DNA of 64,000 bases from Pseudomonas guariconensis (GCF_015680235.1 NZ_JADLJL010000024.1:1-64000), one strand, 5' to 3'. Positions 52,499 to 61,052 are shown, counted from the first letter of the stretch. The notes: generated by a model from the letters alone, not told the origin. A program made the numbers and translations.

Positions 52499-53407
52499 GT
52501 GCGCGAACAAAATGATGAAAGTTTCGAGTTTGATGTGTCCGTGGTCGGGCTCGGTGCGATGGGAACGCTCATGGCACACGCGTTGCTCAAGCAAGGCAAA
52601 CGCGTGGCGATCTGGAATCGATCACCCGGCAAGGCTGCGTCGCTCGTCGCCGCTGGCGCTCACCTGTGCGACAGCGTTGAAACCGCGCTGGTTGCAAGCC
52701 CGGCCACGATCTTCGTGCTCCTGGACAACCACGCGACCCACGAGGTGCTCGGGATGCCAGGTGTGATGCATGCACTGGCCAACCGTACGATCGTCGATTA
52801 CACCACCAACGCCCAGGACGAGGGACCGGCGCTTCAGGGCCTCGTCAATCGGGCGGGCGGCCATTACGTCAAAGGGATGATCGTGGCCTACCCGCGCAAC
52901 GTCGGCCATCGCGAAAGCCACAGTATTCATACCGGCGATCGTGAGGCCTTCGAGCAGCACCGGTCGCTGCTTGAAGGGCTCGCCGGCCATACGGTGTTCC
53001 TTCCCTGGGGCGAAGCATTGGCCTTCGCGAGCGTGCTCCACGCCCATGCGTTTGCCGCGATGGTTGCGTTCTTCGAGGCCGTGGGTGCGAGCGAACGGTT
53101 TGGCCTGTCGGTTTCAAAGACAGCCAGGCTCCTGCTCGACACGTCACGCTTTTTCGTCGCCGACGCACTCGAGGAAGCGGCACGCCGGCTCGAAGCGCAG
53201 GATTTCGCAGGCGACCAGGCGAGGCTCGATGTACATGTAGATGCCTTCGCGCACATTGCCCAATCCCTGCATGCACAAGGGGCCTGGACGCCAGTGTTCG
53301 ACGCGGTATGCCAAGTCGCGCAGCGCGCGGCGTCAATGGGCTATGGCGACCAGGACATTGCAGCCATCACCCTGTCATTCGCCCACGACAAAGCGCCCGG
53401 GCACTAA
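52499..53407 (+). CDS. Imine-reductase-like NAD(P)-dependent oxidoreductase
   Basis: A 302-residue protein of the 6-phosphogluconate/3-hydroxyisobutyrate dehydrogenase superfamily. A Rossmann GLGAMG is at residues 17-22 with NRSPGK as the NADP-contacting strand. The GMIVAYPRNVG segment and the all-helical C-terminal half match imine reductases more than beta-hydroxyacid dehydrogenases; the beta-hydroxyacid catalytic lysine region is not evident. The start is GTG at 52499, eight bases after AAGAGG; a TTG at 52493 is the alternative. Imine reductases can reduce 1-pyrroline-type cyclic imines, which is what PatD-type aminoaldehydes form spontaneously. Confidence 0.78.
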   Translation: MREQNDESFEFDVSVVGLGAMGTLMAHALLKQGKRVAIWNRSPGKAASLVAAGAHLCDSVETALVASPATIFVLLDNHATHEVLGMPGVMHALANRTIVDYTTNAQDEGPALQGLVNRAGGHYVKGMIVAYPRNVGHRESHSIHTGDREAFEQHRSLLEGLAGHTVFLPWGEALAFASVLHAHAFAAMVAFFEAVGASERFGLSVSKTARLLLDTSRFFVADALEEAARRLEAQDFAGDQARLDVHVDAFAHIAQSLHAQGAWTPVFDAVCQVAQRAASMGYGDQDIAAITLSFAHDKAPGH

Positions 53408-53473
53408 CCGCGTGATACTGGCCTTTCGGATCGAACCTGAAGACAACAACAATAAAAATCGCTGGAGGATCAT

Positions 53474-53626
53474 ATGCGCCGATTTGGTTTTCTACTGGCC
53501 GTGTTGACGTTGGCCGTTTTCCTGAGTGTCCTGCTTGCCCCCAGGCCTTCTCTCGTCAACCGAGCGGCGGCGCAGCACATGGGGCATCCGATCACCAGCA
53601 TCGGCGAGATTTTCAGGGGGTATTAA
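53474..53626 (+). CDS. 50-residue single-pass membrane or exported peptide
   Basis: A short ORF of 50 codons with an excellent ribosome-binding site (GGAGGA six bases before ATG). Residues 2-3 are arginines, 4-22 are strongly hydrophobic (FGFLLAVLTLAVFLSVLLA), then a Pro/Arg-rich hinge and a polar tail ending FRGY. It could be a signal-anchor protein or a cleaved exported peptide. It lies 66 bp after the imine-reductase-like gene on the same strand and before a hairpin. I do not recognise the family. The reading is supported by the Shine-Dalgarno, hydrophobicity and position only. Confidence 0.6.
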   Translation: MRRFGFLLAVLTLAVFLSVLLAPRPSLVNRAAAQHMGHPITSIGEIFRGY

Positions 53627-53639
53627 CGAGGCTTCACCT

Positions 53640-53667
53640 GGCCGCTGGCACGCATCCGCCAGCGGCC
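53640..53667. terminator. Hairpin between convergent operons
   Basis: Perfect 10-bp stem GGCCGCTGGC/GCCAGCGGCC with an 8-base loop, 13 bp after the small ORF and 9 bp before the end of the convergent symporter gene. No clear T tract. Confidence 0.6.
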
Positions 53668-53675
53668 GCAGGTAA

Positions 53676-55334
53676 TCAATGATCGACCGCACCGCTGGCG
53701 CCAAGGCCGGTCTGGCCCCTTACGAACTGGTCGGCGAACGCCGCCCTTTCTGCCTTGGCTCGCGCAGTCCGGTCTAGCCGGGAAACGCCATACGCCACCG
53801 CAAACGCCAGCGGCATGGAGAACAGCGCTGGCTGGGTATAGGGGAACAGCGGCTCGGCAAAGTGCAACACATCCACCCACACGAGCTTGGAAAACACCAC
53901 GAAGCCCATGGCGCTGACCAACCCCACGTAGCCACCGGCCAACGCGCCGCGCGTGGTCAACCCCGACCAGAACATCGACAGGAACAGCACCGGGAAGTTG
54001 GCCGACGCGGCGATGCCGAACGCCAGCGCGACCATGAAGGCCACGTTGATGTTTTCGAACACGATGCCCAGAGCTATCGCCACCAACCCAAGCCCGAGGG
54101 TGGCCAGCTTGGTCACCCGCAGCTCCTGCGACTCGCTGGCCGCGCCCTTCATGATCACCCGCGCATAGAGATCATGGGCGATGGCGGAAGCACCCGCAAG
54201 CGCCAGGCCTGACACCACCGCCAGGATGGTGGCGAAGGTCACGGCAGACAAAAAGCCCAGCAGCAGGTTGCCGCCTACCGCCTGGGCCAGGTGCATGACC
54301 ACCATGTTGCCCCCGCCCAACAGCTTGCCACCCACCTGCCCGCCTTCGAAAAACTGCGGTTGCTGGCTGACGATCACGATCGACGCCAGGCCCAGCAGGA
54401 AAATGACATTGAAAAAGTAGCCGATGAATCCGGTGGCATAGAGCACCGACTTGCGCGCCTCACGGGCATCGCTCACGGTGAAGAAGCGCATCAGGATATG
54501 CGGCAGGCCGGCAGTGCCGAACACCAGCCCCAGGCTCAGCGACAGCGCGGTCAATGGGTCGGCCAACAGGCTGCCAGGCGCCAGCAGGCGCTCGCCCAGG
54601 GCATGGGTGTCCATGGCCTGGGTGACCAGCGTGTCATAGCTGAAGTCGAACTCGCGCAGCGCCAGGAACAGCACCAGCGAACCGCCTACCAGTAGCAGGA
54701 ATGCCTTGATGATCTGCACCCAGGTGGTCGCCACCATGCCACCGAAGGTGACATACAGCATCATCAGCACGCCGACGATCACCAGGGCGATGTGGTAGTC
54801 CAGGCCGAACAGCAGCCTGATCAGCTGCCCGGCCCCGACCATCTGCGCCACCAGGTAGAAACACACCACGGTCAGCGAGCCGATGGCGGCCATGGTGCGC
54901 ACCTTACCTTGGTCGAGGCGGTACGAGGTGATGTCGGCGAAAGTGAAGCGGCCCAGGTTGCGCAGCCGCTCGGTCATCAACAGCAGCAACACCGGCCAGC
55001 CCGCGAAGAAGGCGATGAGGTAGATGTAGCCATCCATACCGGAGGTGTAGATGAGCGCGGTGATCCCCAGCAACGTCGAGGCGGACATGTAGTCACCGGC
55101 CAGCGCCAGGCCGTTCTGCCAGCCTAGGATGCCGCCACCGGCGCTGTAGAAATCCGCCGTCGAGCGGGTGCGCCGCGCCGCCCACCAGGTGATGCACAAG
55201 GTGAAAAGCACGAACACCATGAACATGCCGATGGCATGCAGGTTGAGCGGCTGACGCTGACCCGCGTCGAGCGCAGGCGAAGCCAACAACAGGCCGGAGT
55301 GCAGCAACAAAGCCAGAGGCAGTAGTTTCTTCAT
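53676..55334 (-). CDS. Cation/acetate-type symporter of the lva operon
   Basis: A 552-residue sodium:solute symporter (SSF) close to ActP, with an N-terminal signal-like segment and about thirteen helices (GGGILGWQNGLALAGDYMSASTLLG is a typical SSF block). The ATG at 55334 overlaps the DUF485 stop by 4 bases. By position it corresponds to one of the last two genes of the lvaABCDEFG operon described in P. putida, where a transporter is presumed to import levulinate. I cannot recall with certainty whether it is called lvaF or lvaG. Confidence 0.88.
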   Translation of the reverse strand: MKKLLPLALLLHSGLLLASPALDAGQRQPLNLHAIGMFMVFVLFTLCITWWAARRTRSTADFYSAGGGILGWQNGLALAGDYMSASTLLGITALIYTSGMDGYIYLIAFFAGWPVLLLLMTERLRNLGRFTFADITSYRLDQGKVRTMAAIGSLTVVCFYLVAQMVGAGQLIRLLFGLDYHIALVIVGVLMMLYVTFGGMVATTWVQIIKAFLLLVGGSLVLFLALREFDFSYDTLVTQAMDTHALGERLLAPGSLLADPLTALSLSLGLVFGTAGLPHILMRFFTVSDAREARKSVLYATGFIGYFFNVIFLLGLASIVIVSQQPQFFEGGQVGGKLLGGGNMVVMHLAQAVGGNLLLGFLSAVTFATILAVVSGLALAGASAIAHDLYARVIMKGAASESQELRVTKLATLGLGLVAIALGIVFENINVAFMVALAFGIAASANFPVLFLSMFWSGLTTRGALAGGYVGLVSAMGFVVFSKLVWVDVLHFAEPLFPYTQPALFSMPLAFAVAYGVSRLDRTARAKAERAAFADQFVRGQTGLGASGAVDH

Positions 55335-55654
55335 GCGCGCGGCTCCTCTTCCAACCCGGCAACCAGCGCCTGCGTCAGACGGTCGAACTCGCCGTTGGCC
55401 CGGTACACATAGAACGCCGACAGCGCACAGAAGAACACGAATAGGAAAGCCCCGGCCGCGACGCCGAAGGTCATGTTCGACCCCTCGGCCAGGCGCCTGG
55501 CGATCAGCTCGGGCCAAAACGATACCAACGCGATGTAGCCATAGAACGTGGCCAGGATCAGCACGAACAGGCTCAGGGTAAAACGATTTCTGCGCGTCAC
55601 CAGTTGCTGGAACCGGGCATTGGCGCGAACACGCGCATATAACAGGCTGGACAT
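55331..55654 (-). CDS. DUF485 small inner-membrane protein (YjcH-like)
   Basis: A 107-residue protein with two membrane helices (FTLSLFVLILATFYGYIALV and VAAGAFLFVFFCALSAFYVYRA) and a charged C-terminus. DUF485 proteins accompany ActP-type symporters, as yjcH does in E. coli, and may assist them. It lies 55 bp after lvaE and is coupled to the symporter gene by an ATGA overlap. Confidence 0.88.
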   Translation of the reverse strand: MSSLLYARVRANARFQQLVTRRNRFTLSLFVLILATFYGYIALVSFWPELIARRLAEGSNMTFGVAAGAFLFVFFCALSAFYVYRANGEFDRLTQALVAGLEEEPRA

Positions 55655-55709
55655 GGGACACCTCGATCAATGTACTTGTTGTTATGGGGTGTGCAGGGTT
55701 GCCGCTCGA

Positions 55710-57362
55710 TCAAGGCTCGGCGTCGGCGGTATGCGCCTCCTGTTGCCGGGCCCACTCGCGCAGGACGAACTTCTGAATCTTGCCGGTGGCAGTCTTGGGC
55801 AGCTCCGTGAGCGACACATGCCGCGGCGCCTTGAAATGCGCCAGACGCTCGCGGCACCAGCAGATCAGGTCCCCTTCGGTGACCGTGGCCAGCGCATCTG
55901 GGCGCAGGGTGACGAACGCATGGGGGGTCTCGCCCCAGCGCGCATCCGGGCGCGCCACCACCGCGGCCTCGATTACCTCGGGGTGCTGGTAGAGCACTTC
56001 TTCGATCTCCAGCGAGCTGATGTTCTCGCCGCCGGAAATGATGATGTCCTTGGCCCGGTCCTTGATTTCCACATAGCCGTCCGGGTGCAGCACGGCCAGG
56101 TCGCCCGTGTGCAGCCAGCCATTGGCCAATGCGGCCCGGGTGGCCTCTGGGTTGTGCAGGTAGCCTTTCATCACGGTGTTGCCGCGCACCACCAGCTCGC
56201 CAAGAGTAAGGCCATCGGCTGGAACCGGGCGGCCGGTATCGGTATCCAGCACCGTGGCCTCCTCGAGCATCGGGTGGGCGACACCCTGGCGGCTCATGAA
56301 CTGCGCCCGGGCCTCAAGTGGCAACTCGTCGACCCCCGGCTGCCACAGGCACAATGTGCTGGGGCCATAGCTTTCGGTCATGCCATAGGCATGGGTGATG
56401 TTGAAGCCACGCGCCTCCATCGCCGCGATGACCGCACTGGGCGGGGCAGCACCGCCAGTGATCACCGATACCGGCACCGGAGGGGCACTGGCATGCTCGG
56501 CGTGGATCAGCATCGACATCACCACCGGGGCGGCGCTCAGGTGAGTCACGGCATGCTCGGCGATGGCGGCATTGATCGCATCAGGCTGGACCTTGCGCAG
56601 ACACACGTGGGTGCCACCGGACAACGTCACCGCCCAGGTATGGCTCCAGCCGTTGCAGTGGAACATCGGCAAGGTCCACAGGTAGACGCTGCGCGGCCCC
56701 AACTGGAAGATCAGCGCCCCAGCGCAGGCGTTTAGGTAGGCTCCGCGGTGATGCAGCACCACGCCCTTGGGGTCCCCCGTGGTGCCGGAGGTGTAGTTGA
56801 TGGCGATCGACTGCCATTCGTTCTGTGGCGCACTCAAAGGTCGCGCGGGGTCGCCCTGGGCCAGGAACGCTTCGTAGTCCAGGTCGTGGGCCAGGTCGGC
56901 GCGCTCGGCCTGATCATCGTCGATGCCCACCAGCAAAGGCGGCGCATCGAGCATGGCCAGCGCCTGACTGGCCACGGCCCCGAACTCGCGATCGCAGATC
57001 AATACCTTGGCCGCGCAGTGACGCAGGATGAAGGCAATGCTGCGCGCCTCCAGGCGGATGTTGATGCACACCAGCACCGCCCCGGCACCGGGCACGCCAT
57101 AGTGGGCCTCGAGCATTTCCGGGATGTTCGGCGCCAATATCGCCACCCGCTCGCCCGGCTGAACACCGACCCGCTCCAAGGCACTGGCCAGGGCGCGGCT
57201 GCGCTCATGCAATTGACGGTAGCTGTAGCGCCTTGCGCCATAGACCACCGCATCGCGCTGCGGGTACACCTGGGCGGCACGCTTGAGGAACGACAGCGGG
57301 GACAGCGGGACATGGTTGGCTTCGTTGGGAGCAAGCTCATGTTCGAGGGTTGGAACCATCAT
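55710..57362 (-). CDS. lvaE: LvaE, levulinate acyl-CoA synthetase
   Basis: A 550-residue AMP-forming acyl-CoA synthetase. The P-loop YTSGTTGDPKGV is near residue 190 and the C-terminal KTATGKIQKF carries the catalytic lysine. The gene order kinase, small protein, acyl-CoA dehydrogenase-like, SDR, ligase matches lvaABCDE of P. putida, where LvaE activates levulinate and other C4-C6 acids to CoA thioesters. Start 57362 (MM) follows GAGGTG; the second ATG at 57359 is equally possible. The longer frame to 57461 was rejected. Confidence 0.92.
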   Translation of the reverse strand: MMVPTLEHELAPNEANHVPLSPLSFLKRAAQVYPQRDAVVYGARRYSYRQLHERSRALASALERVGVQPGERVAILAPNIPEMLEAHYGVPGAGAVLVCINIRLEARSIAFILRHCAAKVLICDREFGAVASQALAMLDAPPLLVGIDDDQAERADLAHDLDYEAFLAQGDPARPLSAPQNEWQSIAINYTSGTTGDPKGVVLHHRGAYLNACAGALIFQLGPRSVYLWTLPMFHCNGWSHTWAVTLSGGTHVCLRKVQPDAINAAIAEHAVTHLSAAPVVMSMLIHAEHASAPPVPVSVITGGAAPPSAVIAAMEARGFNITHAYGMTESYGPSTLCLWQPGVDELPLEARAQFMSRQGVAHPMLEEATVLDTDTGRPVPADGLTLGELVVRGNTVMKGYLHNPEATRAALANGWLHTGDLAVLHPDGYVEIKDRAKDIIISGGENISSLEIEEVLYQHPEVIEAAVVARPDARWGETPHAFVTLRPDALATVTEGDLICWCRERLAHFKAPRHVSLTELPKTATGKIQKFVLREWARQQEAHTADAEP

Positions 57363-57445
57363 GGCAGGCACCTCATCGACACATTGCTCAGGTTTTGCAC
57401 GCACATACCTACCTCCTGTTCTTGTTGTTATTGCGCCAGGGCGCG

Positions 57446-58213
57446 TTACAGGCTGCTGCACAGATGGCCGCCATCGACCACGATCTCAGCGCCGCTCATC
57501 GCCCGCCCAGCATCGCTGGCGAGCAGCAGCAAGGCGCCGTCCAGGTCCGACGGCACGCTGAAGCGTCGGCTGGGGATACGCGAACGCAACTTGTCACCGG
57601 CCTCGCTGGCCAGGAAGGCCTCGTTCAAATCAGTCATCACGTAGCCGGGCGCCAGGGCGTTCACCCGGATGCCATGGCGCGCCAACTCCAGCGCCATGGC
57701 GCGGGTCAGGTGGGCCAGGCCGGCCTTGGCCGCCAGGTAAGGGCCGACGGCACCGGCCACACGGCAGGCGAGGATCGAGGTGACATTGATCAGGCTGCCC
57801 CCCTTCCCCGCCACCACCATGCGCCGGGCGCTTTCCTGGGCCACGGCCCAGGCGCCCTTGAGGTTGGTGTCGAGCACGTGGTCCCAGGTTTGATCATCGC
57901 AGGCCAGCAAAGGCTGGCTGTCGCTCACCCCCGCATTGTTGACCAGGACATCCAGCGGGCCGGCGGCATCGAGCACCCGGCAGATGTCCTCACGGCTGGT
58001 CACATCGAGGGCAAAGGCCTGCGCCCGCCCTCCAGCCACCTCGATGGCCTCCACCAACGCCTGCAGCGGCGCCTGGCGCCTGGCGGTCACCACCACCTCG
58101 GCGCCTGCAGCGGCCAGGGTCATGGCGAAGTGACGGCCCAGGCCGCTGGAGGCCCCGGTCACCAGGGCGCGGCGCCCGTCGAGGGCGAACAGTCGGACAA
58201 GGTTCGGCTGCAT
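57446..58213 (-). CDS. lvaD: LvaD, SDR reductase
   Basis: A 255-residue short-chain dehydrogenase/reductase. The cofactor loop TGASSGLG (residues 19-26), NNAGVS and the catalytic Tyr/Lys (VGPYLAAKAGL) are intact, and Ser is in NVTSILAC. In the described lva pathway LvaD reduces levulinyl-CoA (4-oxovaleryl-CoA) to 4-hydroxyvaleryl-CoA. The start overlaps the lvaC stop by one base (TGATG), and lvaE begins 83 bp downstream. Confidence 0.92.
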   Translation of the reverse strand: MQPNLVRLFALDGRRALVTGASSGLGRHFAMTLAAAGAEVVVTARRQAPLQALVEAIEVAGGRAQAFALDVTSREDICRVLDAAGPLDVLVNNAGVSDSQPLLACDDQTWDHVLDTNLKGAWAVAQESARRMVVAGKGGSLINVTSILACRVAGAVGPYLAAKAGLAHLTRAMALELARHGIRVNALAPGYVMTDLNEAFLASEAGDKLRSRIPSRRFSVPSDLDGALLLLASDAGRAMSGAEIVVDGGHLCSSL

Positions 58214-59385
58214 CAGTGGGCCTCCAGGCGCTGGTCGAGCAGCTTCTTCGCCAGGCTCATGCGGTGCACTTCGCTCGGACCGTCATAGATGCGGAACGGG
58301 CGAATGTCGCGGAAGATCCGCTCCACCACGGTGTCCCCGGTCACCCCGCGGCCACCCAATACCTGGACGCAACGATCGACCACCCGCCACAGCGCCTCGG
58401 CGCTGATCACCTTGGCCATGCTCGAATCGACATTGGCGCGCCGGCCCTGGTCGAGCACCCAGGCGCAGTGCCAGACCGCCAGGCGCACCACGTGCAGGTC
58501 CATCATGTTGTCGGCGAGCATGAAGCCCACGCCCTGGTGCTCGCCCAGCGGCTTGCCGAAGGCGTCACGGGTGCGCGCATAGTCGCAGGCGATGTCGTGG
58601 GCGCGGCGCGCGGCACCGAGCCAGCGCATGCAATGAGTCAAGCGTGCGGGCGCCAGGCGCACCTGGGCATAACGGAAGCCCTTGCCGATCTCGCCGAGGA
58701 CATCGCTCGCCGGGATACGCAGGTTGTCGAAACGCAGCTGCCCGTGACCACCGGTAAAACAGCTGTCCAGCGAGTCCAGCTGACGTTCATGGATGATGCC
58801 GTCGCGCTTCATGTCGGTCAGGAACATGGTCGCGGTGCCATCCTCCATGCGCGCCATGATGATGCCGAAGTCCGCGCCTTCGGCCCCGGTGATCAGCCAC
58901 TTGCGGCCATTGATCAGGTAGTCGTCGCCATCGCGGGTGGCAGTGGTACGCAGCATCGACGGATCCGAACCGGAGCCCGGAGCAGGCTCGGTCATGGCGA
59001 AGCACGAACGGGCATGGCCCTGGACCAGCGGGCGCAACCAGCGGTCCTTCTGCGCCTCGGTGGCGACCACGTCCATCAGGTGGATATTGCCTTCGTCCGG
59101 CGCATGGATATTCAGCGCTACCGGGCCCAGCGGCGAGTAACCGGCCTCTTCGAAAACGATCGCCTTGGCCACATGGCTCAGCTCCAGGCCGCCCATTTCG
59201 CGGCTGGCGTGAGGCGTCAGCAAGCCGGCGGCGCGGGCGCGGGCCACCAGGTCCTGGCGCAGGGCGTCGCTGGGGCCATGGCTGTCCTGGCGGGGGTCGT
59301 TCTCGAACGGGATGACCTGTTCGGCAATGAAGTCTCGGGTCTTGGCCTGCAAGGCGAGCAGTTCGTCCGGGAGAGTGAAGTTCAT
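58213..59385 (-). CDS. lvaC: LvaC, acyl-CoA dehydrogenase-family enzyme
   Basis: A 390-residue flavoprotein of the acyl-CoA dehydrogenase family (CFAMTEPAPGSGSDPSML and VLGGRGVTGDTVVER blocks). In the lva route it acts with LvaAB to convert phosphorylated 4-hydroxyacyl-CoA towards the 3-hydroxyacyl-CoA isomer. Human ACAD10/ACAD11 fuse comparable kinase and dehydrogenase domains for 4-hydroxyacid catabolism. It follows lvaB by 53 bp and is coupled to lvaD. Confidence 0.92.
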   Translation of the reverse strand: MNFTLPDELLALQAKTRDFIAEQVIPFENDPRQDSHGPSDALRQDLVARARAAGLLTPHASREMGGLELSHVAKAIVFEEAGYSPLGPVALNIHAPDEGNIHLMDVVATEAQKDRWLRPLVQGHARSCFAMTEPAPGSGSDPSMLRTTATRDGDDYLINGRKWLITGAEGADFGIIMARMEDGTATMFLTDMKRDGIIHERQLDSLDSCFTGGHGQLRFDNLRIPASDVLGEIGKGFRYAQVRLAPARLTHCMRWLGAARRAHDIACDYARTRDAFGKPLGEHQGVGFMLADNMMDLHVVRLAVWHCAWVLDQGRRANVDSSMAKVISAEALWRVVDRCVQVLGGRGVTGDTVVERIFRDIRPFRIYDGPSEVHRMSLAKKLLDQRLEAH

Positions 59386-59438
59386 GGCTGTCCTTGTGTG
59401 TTCTTGTCTATCGGAGGAATGGGGTGGTCGATGCAGTT

Positions 59439-59795
59439 TCAGGGCAAGGCCTTGGGGTTGCTGATCGCCAATCGGGCAACGGTGATCTGGCGCAATGTCT
59501 CGACCAGGGTGCGCCGGGTTTGCGGGGCGTCATGGCTGCCCTGGCGAATGGCGCGAGCCAGTTGGCGGCGCAGGTCGGGCAATGTCGACGGCGCGTCATC
59601 GACCAAGGCGACCAGACGCGCCTGCTCCTGATCCTCGGCCTGAGCACCCAGGCGGCTTTCGCGGGCCGCAATGGCCATGGCGTTGGCGATCATCAAGGCC
59701 GGGTAACGCAACTCGCCGGGCAGCGCTGGCAACAGCTGCTCCAGAAGCGTCGCGCGGGCGATCTCGAGCAATTGGTGGGCGTTGGGTTGGGTCAT
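59439..59795 (-). CDS. lvaB: LvaB, DUF6285-type small partner of LvaA
   Basis: A 118-residue, mostly helical protein without a known catalytic motif (HQLLEIARATLLEQLLPALPGELRYPALMIANAMAIAARE). LvaB is required by the LvaA kinase in the described pathway. The ATG at 59795 overlaps the lvaA stop by 4 bases, which suits a tight 1:1 complex. Confidence 0.9.
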   Translation of the reverse strand: MTQPNAHQLLEIARATLLEQLLPALPGELRYPALMIANAMAIAARESRLGAQAEDQEQARLVALVDDAPSTLPDLRRQLARAIRQGSHDAPQTRRTLVETLRQITVARLAISNPKALP

Positions 59796-60850
59796 GGCGC
59801 TTCGGCTCCAGTCATGTGCAGGATGTCGAGTTCGAGCTCCGGCAACAGCCGGGCTGTCAGTGCCAACTCGAGCGACGGTTCTTCACCGGACAGATGGCGC
59901 TGCCCTTGCTGCAAGGCAATCACTGCCCAGCGCAGGGTGGCCATGACCTGCCAGTAGTGCAGCTGACTGCGTTCGATGCACAGCGAAGACACCTCGTGAT
60001 AACCACGCAGAAAATCCTCCAGCTGGCCAATGCCGCCGGCTTCGAGGTCTGGACGGGTAAAACGCCAGCAGCGGGCGGTGAACCAGCCGAGGTCCTCGCA
60101 AGGATCTCCCCAGCCGGTGAACTCCCAGTCGAGCACGGCCTCCAGCCCTTCTTCGCTGGCCAGGTAGTTGCCGGTGCGGTAGTCACGGTGCAACAGGCAC
60201 AGGGTGCTGCTGCGCGGCGCATGCAGCTCGCACCAGCGCAGGCCCCATTCCAGCACCGGATAGGCATCGGCGAGGGTGTCGAGGTAGCGGCGGTAGGCAT
60301 CGATGGTCGCCAGGGCCGGCGAGCTGTCCGCAGCGGACAGGAAGCCCAGCGTGGCGCACGGCGGGCGGACCTGATGCAGACGCGCCAGGTTGGCGCCAAG
60401 CTGCGCCGCCAGTTGCGCCCGGCCCTGAGGGCCGGCGCCGGCGCTGAGCGCGCGACCGGCAGCGATACCCGGCACATACTCCATCAGGAAGAACGCCCGC
60501 CCATGCACGCGCACATCGCGGCACAGCCAGAGCGGGCGTGGCACTTTCACGCCGGCCTGGTGAACCACCTGCAGCACGGCGAACTCCTGTTCACGGTCAA
60601 GGCTGGCGGGTAGCGCTGAAAGCGCATCGCTGCGCAGTACCCAGCGCCGGGCACCGGCCCACGGGCCGCCTTCGATCAGCAGGTCCAGCAGCCAGTTTTC
60701 CTGGATGGCGCCACCGCTCAGGCGCTTGCGCGCCTGGATGACTACCCGCGTTGCCGAGGCCTGCTCGCGGATGAACTCGGCCAGGCGATGATCGTCAGTC
60801 ATGGCCGCGAACGTATCGCTGGCCTGGGAAATCGTTGGTGAACTGCTCAT
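59792..60850 (-). CDS. lvaA: LvaA, 4-hydroxyacyl-CoA kinase (phosphotransferase fold)
   Basis: A 352-residue aminoglycoside-phosphotransferase/choline-kinase fold protein. The catalytic loop is LLHRDYRTGNYL and the metal-binding segment VLDWEFTGWGDP. LvaA phosphorylates the gamma-hydroxyl of 4-hydroxyvaleryl-CoA. Start 60850 is chosen; the longer frame to 60961 would cover the sigma-54 promoter found upstream. First gene of the minus-strand operon, divergent from lvaR. Confidence 0.92.
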   Translation of the reverse strand: MSSSPTISQASDTFAAMTDDHRLAEFIREQASATRVVIQARKRLSGGAIQENWLLDLLIEGGPWAGARRWVLRSDALSALPASLDREQEFAVLQVVHQAGVKVPRPLWLCRDVRVHGRAFFLMEYVPGIAAGRALSAGAGPQGRAQLAAQLGANLARLHQVRPPCATLGFLSAADSSPALATIDAYRRYLDTLADAYPVLEWGLRWCELHAPRSSTLCLLHRDYRTGNYLASEEGLEAVLDWEFTGWGDPCEDLGWFTARCWRFTRPDLEAGGIGQLEDFLRGYHEVSSLCIERSQLHYWQVMATLRWAVIALQQGQRHLSGEEPSLELALTARLLPELELDILHMTGAEAP

Positions 60851-60897
60851 GGGTCTGTAGGCCCTGCCTTTGGTTTCTGGGTTGGCACAAGCCCAAG

Positions 60898-60913
60898 AGC
60901 AAGGCCTGGGCCA
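60898..60913 (-). promoter_or_regulatory. Sigma-54 promoter of the lva operon
   Basis: The minus strand reads TGGCCC-N5-TTGCT, matching the -24/-12 consensus TGGCAC-N5-TTGCW at ten of eleven positions with the invariant GG-N10-GC spacing. It lies about 48 bp upstream of the lvaA ATG. Confidence 0.8.
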
Positions 60914-60991
60914 ACTCTTCAAGTGTCTGCCACAGGCCGCATGCAGCCTGGGTTCTGACAACTCACCGACGAGCGAAAGTCAGGCTGCTCG

Positions 60992-61041
60992 TTGCATATT
61001 TGCAAGCTATTGATTCATTATCGAAACATTTCAAATATGAA
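60992..61041. promoter_or_regulatory. Duplicated palindromes, probable LvaR upstream activating sites
   Basis: TTGCA-TATT-TGCAA (60992-61005) and TTCA-AATA-TGAA (61030-61041) share the core CATATTTG, on opposite strands. They are about 90-140 bp from the sigma-54 promoter, the typical range for an enhancer-binding activator, and also near the lvaR start, so autoregulation is possible. Confidence 0.6.
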
Positions 61042-61052
61042 CAGGCCCCGTG

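Noticed and set aside
60884..60902. Plus-strand TGGCAC as a sigma-54 -24 element for lvaR
   Set aside because: No TTGC at the required spacing; the minus-strand site at 60898-60913 has the correct GG-N10-GC geometry.
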